The position numbers and the translations under genes were made by a program. Below the pieces are notes generated by a model. It had not been told where the DNA came from, did no database searches, and was given only the letters and a program-made list of their open reading frames with translations. A stretch of 39,454 bases of DNA from an uncultured Mycoplasmatota bacterium (lineage in GTDB: Bacteria > Bacillota_I > Bacilli_A > RF39 > UBA660): positions 1 through 39,454 of the forward strand of contig UWSL01000002.1 in assembly GCA_900552975.1 (NCBI GenBank), read 5' to 3'. Of the stretch, positions 23,592 through 31,346 are shown one piece after another; the stretch's first letter is position 1, and every line of letters begins with the position of its first letter.

Positions 23592-26396
23592 ATGGATAAA
23601 ATAGTAATTAAGGGTGCAAGAGAAAATAATCTACAAAATGTTGATTTAGAGATTCCTAAAAATTCTTTGGTTGTTATGACAGGAGTTTCTGGTTCGGGGA
23701 AAAGTAGTTTAGCTTTTGATACTATATATGCTGAAGGTCAAAGGAGATATGTGGAAAGTTTGTCAGCTTATGCCCGTCAATTTTTGGGTGGTTCTAGTAA
23801 ACCAGATGTTGATAGTATTGAAGGATTAAGTCCTAGTATAAGTATAGATCAAAAAAGTACCAATAATAATCCACGTAGTACTGTCGGAACAGTAACAGAA
23901 ATTTATGATTATTTAAGATTGTTATTTGCTAGAATTGGTATTCCTTATTGTCCTAATCATCATGAACCGATTAAAAGTCAAAGTATTGAAGAAATGACAA
24001 ATAAAGTCATGGGATTTCCAGAAGGAACAAAAGTAGAAATAATGGCTCCTGTTGTTCGTGATGAAAAAGGCTCTCATATGCAAATTTTAGATGATTTAAG
24101 ACAAAAAGGTTATACAAGAGTTCGTGTTAATGGTGAAGTTGTTGATTTGGCTTCAGAAATTAAATTAGAAAAAAATAAAAAAGATACTATAGAAGTAGTA
24201 GTTGATAGAGTTGTTGTTCGTAGTGATGAACGTAGTCGAATTTTTGAATCGATTGAAAATAGTTGTGGTTTAGCAAACGGAATGGTTTTATTAAAAATAA
24301 TTGGTGGCGAAGAATTATTAATGAGTGAAAATTATGCTTGTGTACATTGTAATTTTTCGATGCCTCAATTGGAAACAAGAATGTTTTCTTTCAATTCTCC
24401 ATGGGGAGCTTGTCCTGAATGTAATGGCTTAGGAATGAAAATGAAAATATCAGAAGAGTTGTTAATTCCTGATAAAAATAAGTCGATAAGAGAAGGCGGA
24501 ATTCTTACTTTATCAGAAGACCAGAATACTTTATTTACAGAAGTATCAACAGTTGCTGATTATTATGATATTGATTTAGATGCTCCTATTTCAAAACTTC
24601 CTCGTATTAAATTAGATAAGATTTTGTATGGAACAACTGAAGTGATGGATTTTAAGTATGTTTCTAAAAATGGTAATATTCGAACTAAGAGTGATTTTTT
24701 CGAAGGAATTATAAATAATTTAGAACGTCGTCATGTTGAAACTAGTGCTGGTTGGGTTAGAGAATGGATAGAAGGATTTATGATTGAAAAAGAATGTCCT
24801 TTATGTCATGGAACTAGGTTAAAGAAAGATATTTTAAATGTTTTTATCAACAAGAAAAATATCTATGATATGACCGCTTTAAGTATTGAAGATTTGTTTG
24901 AATTTATGAAAAAATTAAAGCTAACCAAAGAACAACAGACGATTAGTGAATTATTGGTTAAAGAAATTTGTAATCGTTTAGAATTTTTAAATAACGTTGG
25001 CTTGGGGTATTTGACTCTTAATCGTGCAGCGGGAACTTTATCTGGTGGTGAAGCACAGCGAATTAGATTGGCTACGCAAATTGGTAGTAAATTAAGCGGT
25101 GTTTTATATGTTTTAGATGAACCTAGTATTGGTTTACATCAACGTGATAATGAGAAATTAATTGCATCTATGAAAGAGATGCGTGATTTAGGAAATACAT
25201 TAATCGTTGTTGAACACGATACAGATACAATGTTGGCTGCTGATTATTTGGTTGATGTTGGTCCAGGAGCTGGGGTTAATGGAGGAAGAATAATGGCTTG
25301 TGGAACTCCAGAAGAAGTTATGAGAAATCCAAATTCATTAACTGGGAAATATTTAACTGGTGAATACAAGATAGAAGTTCCTTCAAAAAGAAGAAAGGGC
25401 AATGGATTATTTTTGGAAGTTAAGGGAGCTAAAGAACATAATTTAAAAAATATTAATGTTAAGTTTCCTTTAGGTAAGTTTATTTGTGTAACTGGTGTTT
25501 CAGGTTCTGGCAAGTCGACTTTGGTTAATGATATATTATATAATGCTTTGACCAAAAAAGTTTATAAGTCAAAGACTGTAGTTGGAAAATGTAAAGAAAT
25601 TAAAGGTTTAGAGAATATTGATAAAGTAGTTCATATTACTCAAGATCCAATAGGTAGAACACCTCGTAGTAATCCAGCAACTTATGTAGGTGTTTTTGAT
25701 GATATTAGAGATGTTTTTGCTAACATGAAAGAAGCAAAAATGCGTGGTTATGGTAAAAATAGATTTTCTTTTAATGTTAAGGGTGGCCGTTGTGAAGCTT
25801 GTTGGGGCGATGGTGTAAAAAAAATAGAAATGAATTTTTTACCAGATGTTTATGTTCCTTGTGAAGTTTGTAAAGGGACAAGATATAATAAAGAAACTTT
25901 AGATGTAAAATTTAAAGATAAAAATATTTCAGAGGTTTTACATATGCGCGTTTCAGAAGCTTTAGATTTTTTTGATAATATTCCTAAAGTAAGAAATAAA
26001 ATACAAGTAATGATGGATGTTGGTTTATCATATATCGAACTTGGACAACCAGCTCCGACTTTATCTGGTGGTGAAGCTGGACGTGTTAAGTTGGCGAAAG
26101 AACTTCAAAAAAAAGCAACCGGTAAAAGTGTTTTCATTTTAGACGAACCAACGACGGGATTACATAGTGATGATATAAAGAAATTATTAGCTATTTTACA
26201 ACGTATTGTTGATAATGGTGATACTGTTATTGTAATAGAACATAATTTAGATGTTATAAAAGTTGCTGATTACTTAATTGATTTGGGTCCTGAAGGAGGA
26301 GATCAAGGTGGATCAATAGTTGCGACTGGTACACCAGAACAAGTTGCTAAAGTAAAAGAAAGTTATACCGGTCAATGGTTAAAAAAATATTTATAG
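23592..26396 (+). CDS. uvrA: Excinuclease ABC subunit A
   Basis: DNA-damage-recognising ABC ATPase of nucleotide excision repair; 934 aa, full length. First Walker A GVSGSGKSSLAF (31-42), followed by RRYVESLSAYARQFLG. The zinc modules show CVHCNFS…CPECNGLG, CPLCHGTRL, and the second-half CEACWGDGVKKIEMNFLPD…CEVCKGTRYN. Signature sequences TLSGGEAQRIRLA and TLSGGEAGRVKLA, Walker B VLDEPSIGLHQRD and FILDEPTTGLHSDD, and second Walker A GVSGSGKSTLVN are all present. The second zinc module reads CEACWGDGV, with Trp where Gln or Lys is common. Shine-Dalgarno GAGGTG. Confidence 0.98.
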   Translation: MDKIVIKGARENNLQNVDLEIPKNSLVVMTGVSGSGKSSLAFDTIYAEGQRRYVESLSAYARQFLGGSSKPDVDSIEGLSPSISIDQKSTNNNPRSTVGTVTEIYDYLRLLFARIGIPYCPNHHEPIKSQSIEEMTNKVMGFPEGTKVEIMAPVVRDEKGSHMQILDDLRQKGYTRVRVNGEVVDLASEIKLEKNKKDTIEVVVDRVVVRSDERSRIFESIENSCGLANGMVLLKIIGGEELLMSENYACVHCNFSMPQLETRMFSFNSPWGACPECNGLGMKMKISEELLIPDKNKSIREGGILTLSEDQNTLFTEVSTVADYYDIDLDAPISKLPRIKLDKILYGTTEVMDFKYVSKNGNIRTKSDFFEGIINNLERRHVETSAGWVREWIEGFMIEKECPLCHGTRLKKDILNVFINKKNIYDMTALSIEDLFEFMKKLKLTKEQQTISELLVKEICNRLEFLNNVGLGYLTLNRAAGTLSGGEAQRIRLATQIGSKLSGVLYVLDEPSIGLHQRDNEKLIASMKEMRDLGNTLIVVEHDTDTMLAADYLVDVGPGAGVNGGRIMACGTPEEVMRNPNSLTGKYLTGEYKIEVPSKRRKGNGLFLEVKGAKEHNLKNINVKFPLGKFICVTGVSGSGKSTLVNDILYNALTKKVYKSKTVVGKCKEIKGLENIDKVVHITQDPIGRTPRSNPATYVGVFDDIRDVFANMKEAKMRGYGKNRFSFNVKGGRCEACWGDGVKKIEMNFLPDVYVPCEVCKGTRYNKETLDVKFKDKNISEVLHMRVSEALDFFDNIPKVRNKIQVMMDVGLSYIELGQPAPTLSGGEAGRVKLAKELQKKATGKSVFILDEPTTGLHSDDIKKLLAILQRIVDNGDTVIVIEHNLDVIKVADYLIDLGPEGGDQGGSIVATGTPEQVAKVKESYTGQWLKKYL

Positions 26397-26407
26397 GATG
26401 GTAAAGT

Positions 26408-26779
26408 ATGGCGATAGAATTAGAAGTTACGAAAAAAGTTCGAAATAAACCGATAATAAAAAGGTTAGAATTAGAATATGGAGATATGAATTATATAATT
26501 GTTAATTTATTAGAAAATGTCATTGATGTTGATGGAAATTTATGGGAATATCAAATAGATGATGATATAAAACAAAAAATATTTGATTTAGTATGGGATT
26601 ATGCTGAATTAGATGAATTTGACTATTGGCCAGATAAAAGTAAGGATCATAAACCAATGTCACCTAAATGGAGATTAGCATTTTATGATGAGTTTGATAC
26701 GTATTATCATAAGAGTGGAGCAACTCACTATCCAGACAAATTTATGGATCTTGTAAAATTATTAAAAGATTTAAAATAA
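26408..26779 (+). CDS. Unrecognised small acidic protein
   Basis: 123 residues, ATG 26408 with AGGATGG upstream and 11 bases after uvrA, so probably on the same transcript. It is acidic and rich in aromatics (DEFDYWPDKSKDHKPMSPKW; FYDEFDTYYHKSGATHYPDK). There is no signal or membrane helix. The W/Y/D/H content suggests a compact fold of its own rather than disorder. Family not recognised. Confidence 0.7.
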   Translation: MAIELEVTKKVRNKPIIKRLELEYGDMNYIIVNLLENVIDVDGNLWEYQIDDDIKQKIFDLVWDYAELDEFDYWPDKSKDHKPMSPKWRLAFYDEFDTYYHKSGATHYPDKFMDLVKLLKDLK

Positions 26780-26808
26780 AAAAGCTTTATTTAAATAGAG
26801 CTTTTTTG
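26777..26808 (+). terminator. Intrinsic terminator after the uvrA transcript
   Basis: AAAAAAGCT … AGCTTTTTT flanking TTATTTAAATAG. Ends in a T-tract. Confidence 0.75.
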
Positions 26809-26815
26809 ACTATTG

Positions 26816-26843
26816 TTGGATAAAAAAAGATTTATGTTATAAT
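26816..26843 (+). promoter_or_regulatory. lgt promoter, extended -10
   Basis: TTGGAT (26816-26821), 16 bp, TATAAT (26838-26843) with TGt at 26835-26837. Confidence 0.7.
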
Positions 26844-26864
26844 ATTTTACTAAGGAGGAATCAT

Positions 26865-27671
26865 ATGAATCCAGTAGCTTTTTCGATAGGTCCACTTGAA
26901 ATTAGGTGGTATTCAATATGTATTTTAACAGGAATAATAGTAGCTTATTTGTTAGCAAAGCATGAAAGTAAAAAATTTAATTATGAAAAAGATTTTATTT
27001 TTGATTTAGCTTTTTATGTGGTGATTTTTGGTATTTTAGGAGCACGTTTATATTATGTTTTATTTAATTTTAAATATTATGCAAATGATTTTCTTGAAAT
27101 ATTTAAAATTTGGAATGGTGGTTTAGCTATTCATGGTGGCGTTATTGCTGGTCTAATAACTTTAATTGTTTATTGTAAATTGAAAAAAGTTGATATATTT
27201 AGAACAACTGATTTGATTAGTATCTCTTTATTGTTAGCACAAGCAATTGGTAGATGGGGAAACTTTTTTAATAGTGAAGCTCATGGTCCAATAACAACAT
27301 TAAGTAATTTACAAAATATGAAATTTATTCCTTCTTTTGTTATTCAGGGAATGAAAATAGATAATGTTTATTATCATCCGACGTTCTTCTATGAGTCGTT
27401 GTGGTGTTTTATTGGAGTAATTTTTTTATTAATTATTCGTCGTTATTTAAAAAATTTAAAAAAAGGTCAATTAACATGTTTATATTTTATTTGGTATGGT
27501 ATAGGTCGCTTGTTTATTGAATCATTGAGAACTGATTCACTGATGATTGGGAATTTGAAAATGGCTCAAGTGTTTTCGATTATGTCTATTGTATTCGGTT
27601 TAATATTTTTAATTTATTTATTTGTTAAAAGAGATAGTGAACTTTATTATGGAAAGGAAAATAGTAAATGA
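26865..27671 (+). CDS. lgt: Prolipoprotein diacylglyceryl transferase
   Basis: Membrane enzyme that moves a diacylglyceryl group from phosphatidylglycerol to the lipobox cysteine of prolipoproteins. 268 aa with about seven membrane helices. Conserved features: the N-terminal LEIRWYSICI, GARLYYVLF, the HGG motif (His90 in GLAIHGGVIAG), the Lgt signature GRWGNFFNSEAHG (129-141), and Arg in YGIGRLFIESLRTDS. Shine-Dalgarno AAGGAGG. The stop overlaps the next start (ATGA), so it is coupled to the trxB-like gene. Confidence 0.96.
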   Translation: MNPVAFSIGPLEIRWYSICILTGIIVAYLLAKHESKKFNYEKDFIFDLAFYVVIFGILGARLYYVLFNFKYYANDFLEIFKIWNGGLAIHGGVIAGLITLIVYCKLKKVDIFRTTDLISISLLLAQAIGRWGNFFNSEAHGPITTLSNLQNMKFIPSFVIQGMKIDNVYYHPTFFYESLWCFIGVIFLLIIRRYLKNLKKGQLTCLYFIWYGIGRLFIESLRTDSLMIGNLKMAQVFSIMSIVFGLIFLIYLFVKRDSELYYGKENSK

Positions 27672-28567
27672 TTTACGATTTAATAATTGTAGGAATGGGA
27701 CCTGCTGGAGTTACAGCTTCAATATATGCTAAAAGGGCTGGTTTGAATATTTTATGTTTGGATAAAGGAATGATAGGTGGGTATCTAAACTTTATTGATA
27801 GGATTGATAATTATCCGGGGTGTTATAATGTAACAGGACCAGAATTAGCTTTTAATTTATATACACAAATTAAAAATCTGGAAATAAACTATAAAAATGA
27901 AGAAGTTATAGATGTTGTTGATGAGGCTGAAGAAAAAGTTGTTAAGACCTCAAAAAATGAATATAAATGTAAATATTTAATTATTGCAACAGGAAGAATT
28001 TCTAAAAAATTGGGGTTAGAAAATGAAGATGTTTTGCTGGGAAACGGGTTAAGTCATTGTGCTTTATGTGATGGATATTTATATAAAAACCAGGATGTAG
28101 CTGTTGTTGGTGGTGGCGAAAGTGCTTTAACTGAAGCTTTGTACTTAGCTAATATTTGTCATAATGTTTATTTAATTCATCGTAGTGAAAATTTTAAAGC
28201 TGCGGAAGATTTGATTGAACGAATTTTAAAAAAGCAAAATATTATTCTAAAAAAGAATAGAAAAATAAAAACATTAAATATAAAGGATAATAAGTTAGAT
28301 TCGTTGAGTCTTGATAATGGTGAAAAATTGAATGTGTCATGTTTGTTTTCATATATTGGATATGTTCCAGGAACTAATTTTGCAATTACATTAGGTTTAG
28401 CTGATAAAAATGGATATATAAAGGTTGATGAAAAATATGAAACAGAGCATTCGGGAATATATGCAATTGGAGATATTATAGAAAAAGAAATGTATCAAAT
28501 TGTTACAGCGAATGCTGAGGGAGCAATCGCAGCTAATGAAGTTATAAAAAGAATTAAAGCTAAATAA
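27668..28567 (+). CDS. trxB: Thioredoxin-reductase-like flavoprotein
   Basis: 299-residue FAD/pyridine-nucleotide disulfide reductase. FAD motif GMGPAG at 9-14, redox pair Cys131-Ala-Leu-Cys134 (CALCDG; usual form CATCDG), second dinucleotide motif VVGGGESALTEA at 146-157, and the FAD-closing AIGDIIEKEMYQIVTANAEG. The NADPH-recognition signature HRRxxFRA is here HRSENFKA, missing the second arginine, so NADPH specificity is uncertain; ferredoxin- or NADH-dependent TrxB-like proteins show such changes. Overlaps lgt by 4 bases; the lgt-trxB pairing is common in Bacillota. Confidence 0.85.
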   Translation: MIYDLIIVGMGPAGVTASIYAKRAGLNILCLDKGMIGGYLNFIDRIDNYPGCYNVTGPELAFNLYTQIKNLEINYKNEEVIDVVDEAEEKVVKTSKNEYKCKYLIIATGRISKKLGLENEDVLLGNGLSHCALCDGYLYKNQDVAVVGGGESALTEALYLANICHNVYLIHRSENFKAAEDLIERILKKQNIILKKNRKIKTLNIKDNKLDSLSLDNGEKLNVSCLFSYIGYVPGTNFAITLGLADKNGYIKVDEKYETEHSGIYAIGDIIEKEMYQIVTANAEGAIAANEVIKRIKAK

Positions 28568-28634
28568 TTCTTTTTTTATATATAATTGTCGAAATTTTTC
28601 CCTTTTTGTGTTAAATTATATTTGGTGATTTGAT

Positions 28635-28994
28635 ATGAGTAATCCTTTAGTTATGGCATATATGGGAGATACAATATATGAAGATTATGTAAGAGAATTT
28701 TTGATAAAAAAAGGATATGCTAAAATAGGCGAACTGCAAAAAGAAAGCTTGAATTATGTAAGCGCTACTAGTCAACGTAAACATTTGGAAAGATTAATTA
28801 ATGAAGGCTTTTTATCTGAACGAGAGATTGAAATAGTAAAATGGGGAAGAAATGCTAAAGGACCTCGTACCAAGAGTGCAGATATTGTTACTTATAGAAT
28901 GGCGACTGGTTTGGAAGCACTAATAGGACACTTGTATTTTGAAAAAGATAATAAACGTATAGAAGAAATAATGAATTATATTTTAGGAGAGTAG
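28635..28994 (+). CDS. mrnC: Mini-ribonuclease III
   Basis: Matures the ends of 23S rRNA; an RNase III catalytic domain without a dsRNA-binding domain. 119 aa, the usual size. The signature MAYMGDTIYEDYVREFL (catalytic Asp12) is near the start, then VSATSQRKHL and KGPRTKSADIVTYRMATGLEALIGHLY carry the second metal-binding acidic residues. The start ATG follows TTTGGTGAT. A TGTTAAAT extended -10-like box lies at about 28609-28616. Followed after one base by rlmB, as in Bacillus. Confidence 0.95.
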   Translation: MSNPLVMAYMGDTIYEDYVREFLIKKGYAKIGELQKESLNYVSATSQRKHLERLINEGFLSEREIEIVKWGRNAKGPRTKSADIVTYRMATGLEALIGHLYFEKDNKRIEEIMNYILGE

Positions 28995-28995
28995 T

Positions 28996-29679
28996 ATGAA
29001 GGTATTTGGAAAAAATGTTTTTAATGAAATGAAAAATGAGTTTAAATCTATTAAAAGAATTTATTTAGCTCGTAATTTTAATGATAATGATATTCTAAAT
29101 TTTATTAAAGATAAAAAGATTAGTTATTCTTTTATGGATATTAAAGCAATGGATAAAATGGTTGATGGAAAACATCAAGGAATTATTATGGTTGTTGATG
29201 ATTATAATTATGTTGATTATAAAAAAATGTTAAATGATAAAGTTGTTGTAATGCTTGATCATTTAGAAGATCCACACAATTTAGGAGCAATTATTAGAAC
29301 TTGTGAAGCAGCTGGAATTAAATCAGTAATAATTCCTAAAGATCGTAGTGTTGGAGTTACTAGTACTGTTATGAGGACTAGTAGTGGAGCTTTAGAATAT
29401 GTTGATGTGGCAATGGTTAATAATTTAGTAAATACAATTGAAGAATTTAAAAAAAATGGTTATTTTGTTTATGCGGCAGATATGGATGGAACTAATTATC
29501 GTGATGTTTCTTTTGCTGATAAAGTTTTACTAGTAATTGGAAGCGAAGGTAATGGAGTGGGAAGATTAGTCAAAAAATCTTGTGATCAAATTTTGGCAAT
29601 TCCACAATATGGTAGTGTTAATAGTCTAAATGCTTCTGTAGCAGCTGGTATTTTGATTTATGGTATTGTTAATAGGTAG
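28996..29679 (+). CDS. rlmB: 23S rRNA (guanosine-2'-O-)-methyltransferase RlmB (TrmH/SpoU family)
   Basis: SPOUT methyltransferase that 2'-O-methylates 23S rRNA. 227 aa. A short N-terminal substrate-binding region (1-70) precedes the knotted domain with motif 1 LEDPHNLGAIIRTCEAAG, motif 2 VIGSEGNGVGRLV and motif 3 SLNASVAAGILIYGI. Its start lies one base after the mrnC stop, and the next gene is 6 bases downstream, so mrnC-rlmB-sigH-like form one operon. The yacP gene that usually separates rlmB from sigH is absent. Confidence 0.94.
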   Translation: MKVFGKNVFNEMKNEFKSIKRIYLARNFNDNDILNFIKDKKISYSFMDIKAMDKMVDGKHQGIIMVVDDYNYVDYKKMLNDKVVVMLDHLEDPHNLGAIIRTCEAAGIKSVIIPKDRSVGVTSTVMRTSSGALEYVDVAMVNNLVNTIEEFKKNGYFVYAADMDGTNYRDVSFADKVLLVIGSEGNGVGRLVKKSCDQILAIPQYGSVNSLNASVAAGILIYGIVNR

Positions 29680-29685
29680 GTTATT

Positions 29686-30300
29686 ATGAATTATGAAAAT
29701 TATAGTGATGATTATTTATTACAAATGATTAATGAAAGTAGCGAGGAAGCTAAAGATGCTATTTTTGAAAAATATCGCTATATTATTGATATTGAAGTAA
29801 AAAAATATTTAAACATGGCATCAGTACTTGGATACGATTATAATGATTTATATCAAGACGCATTACTTGGTTTTGCTGATGCTTTAAATGGGTATCGAGA
29901 TGATCGAAATGCTTCGTTAGCAAGATTTATAACAGTTTGTGTTGATAGAAGACTACAACTTTCGATAAAAAAAGCAGGTCGTATTAAAAACAAATTGATT
30001 GCTGACTCTTTATCATTAGAATATACTTATGAACAATTTTCTTCACCATTACGTGATTTACTTAGTGATAATTCATTGAATGATCCGTTGGAACAAATTG
30101 TTAAAGATGAGAAAATGAAAGAGTTAGTATCTAAAATAAAAGATGCTTTGTCGGCAGCGGAGTATGAAGTTTATACTTTGATGATTAGTGGTTTGAATTA
30201 TAATGAAATTGCACTTATTTTGAATAAGACTCCGAAGCAAATTGATAATTCAATGCAACGAATAAAAACAAAAATAAAAAAGATCTTGGATGAAAGGTAG
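29686..30300 (+). CDS. RNA polymerase sigma-70-family factor (SigH-like by context)
   Basis: 204 residues. Region 2 (about 22-95) reads EAKDAIFEKYRYIIDIEVKK…YDYNDLYQDALLGFADALNG…RFITVCVDRRLQ; region 4 (about 143-200) is an HTH, LSAAEYEVYTLMISGLNYNE followed by IALILNKTPKQIDNSMQRIK. Region 3 is reduced. The position between rlmB and secE matches sigH (sigma-30) of Bacillus, so orthology is likely, although the organism shows no sign of sporulation here. What it transcribes is unknown; a competence or stress role is possible. Confidence 0.85.
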   Translation: MNYENYSDDYLLQMINESSEEAKDAIFEKYRYIIDIEVKKYLNMASVLGYDYNDLYQDALLGFADALNGYRDDRNASLARFITVCVDRRLQLSIKKAGRIKNKLIADSLSLEYTYEQFSSPLRDLLSDNSLNDPLEQIVKDEKMKELVSKIKDALSAAEYEVYTLMISGLNYNEIALILNKTPKQIDNSMQRIKTKIKKILDER

Positions 30301-30327
30301 TAAAATACTTGTATTTATAAAGGAAAT

Positions 30328-30364
30328 GTGTTATTTTATTGGTAACACGAAAAGGTGTTTTTTT
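30328..30364 (+). terminator. Terminator overlapping an alternative hairpin, sigH-like/secE gap
   Basis: AACAC (30344-30348), loop, GTGTT (30355-30359), then seven T's form a terminator. The left arm TAACAC also pairs perfectly with GTGTTA at 30328-30333. The two hairpins exclude each other, as in attenuators. Confidence 0.55.
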
Positions 30365-30388
30365 AATACAAAAAAATGAGGTGAACTT

Positions 30389-30724
30389 ATGGCACAAAAG
30401 CAAACAAAAAAAATGCTTGAAAAAGAAGAAATAGTAGAAGAAGATGTTGCTTCTGAAGTCGAAGAAGCGGCTTTAGAAGAACAAGAAGAAGTAAGAGAAG
30501 TAAAAGAGGATAAAAAGAAAGAAAAGAAAAATAAAAAAGAGTCTTCAACTAAAGGTGATGGATATTTTAAATCATTAAATAAAGAGTTGAAAAAAGTTGT
30601 ATGGCCTAAGGGTGGAGAAGTTTTGAAATCAACTATTGCAGTAATAGTAATATGTTTGGTTTTAATAGGTTTCTTTGAATTAACTCAGTTATTAGTAGCA
30701 TTTGTGAAAGGATTGTTTGTATAA
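30389..30724 (+). CDS. secE: Preprotein translocase subunit SecE
   Basis: Clamp subunit of the SecYEG channel. 111 aa, about twice the minimal SecE (~60), because residues 1-60 form a charged Glu/Lys-rich extension (EEDVASEVEEAALEEQEE, then KKKEKKNKKES). The conserved part is YFKSLNKELKKVVWPKGGEV, the amphipathic cytoplasmic helix with VVWP, followed by one membrane helix (about 81-107). Shine-Dalgarno GAGGTGAAC. The rpmG gene usually found just before secE is missing. Overlaps nusG (TAATG). Confidence 0.95.
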   Translation: MAQKQTKKMLEKEEIVEEDVASEVEEAALEEQEEVREVKEDKKKEKKNKKESSTKGDGYFKSLNKELKKVVWPKGGEVLKSTIAVIVICLVLIGFFELTQLLVAFVKGLFV

Positions 30725-31263
30725 TGGAAAAAGAATGGTATGTTGTTAATACTTATAGTGGTCATGAATCAAAAGTAAAAGAAAAATTGGAATCAAGAGC
30801 AGTCTCAATGGGAATGCAGGATCATATTTTTAGAGTAATAATTCCTGAAACTACAGAAGTAGAAGTGAAAGACGGCGTAAAGAAAGAAAAAGTAAAAAAA
30901 ATGTTTCCTGGTTATGTTTTAGTAGAAATGATCATGTCAGATGAAGCTTGGTATATTGTACGTAATACTCCAGGAGTAACAGGATTTATAGGTTCATCAG
31001 GACATAAAGCCAAACCTACGCCATTGATGCCTCAAGAAATAGATCATATTTTGGCTACGATGGGTATGAGTAGAGTTGATATTGAGTCTGAAATGACTGT
31101 TGGATGTAAAGTAACAATAATTGATGGTCCATTCAAAGGAATGACAGGAACTGTTGATAGTATTGATACTGAAAATAATAGATTAAATGTTTTAATAGAT
31201 TTATTTGGACAAGAAACACCTGTTGAAGTTGAATTATTTCAAGTTAATAAAATACAAGAATAA
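30724..31263 (+). CDS. nusG: Transcription termination/antitermination factor NusG
   Basis: Binds RNA polymerase and links it to ribosomes or termination. 179 aa, usual size. NGN domain with WYVVNTYSGHESKVKEKLE, KMFPGYVLVEMIMSDEAWY and RNTPGVTGFIGSSG; C-terminal KOW domain with GPFKGMTGTVDSID and ELFQVNKI. The ATG shares a base with the secE stop. A terminator follows at once, isolating it from rplK, unlike operons in which nusG reads into rplK. Confidence 0.97.
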   Translation: MEKEWYVVNTYSGHESKVKEKLESRAVSMGMQDHIFRVIIPETTEVEVKDGVKKEKVKKMFPGYVLVEMIMSDEAWYIVRNTPGVTGFIGSSGHKAKPTPLMPQEIDHILATMGMSRVDIESEMTVGCKVTIIDGPFKGMTGTVDSIDTENNRLNVLIDLFGQETPVEVELFQVNKIQE

Positions 31264-31287
31264 GCTTTGGAGACAAAGCTTTTTTTG
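31262..31287 (+). terminator. Intrinsic terminator after nusG
   Basis: AAGCTTTG (31262-31269), GAGA loop, CAAAGCTT (31274-31281), T-tract. Confidence 0.85.
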
Positions 31288-31313
31288 ACTTTTAGTATCT
31301 CATTTAATATAAT
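31285..31313 (+). promoter_or_regulatory. Near-consensus promoter of the 996-aa gene
   Basis: TTGACT (31285-31290), 17 bp, TATAAT (31308-31313). The -35 begins in the nusG terminator's T-tract. This is one of the strongest promoters in the window. Confidence 0.8.
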
Positions 31314-31346
31314 ACGTGCTGAGTTTTAAGAAACAGGGGGAAGCTT

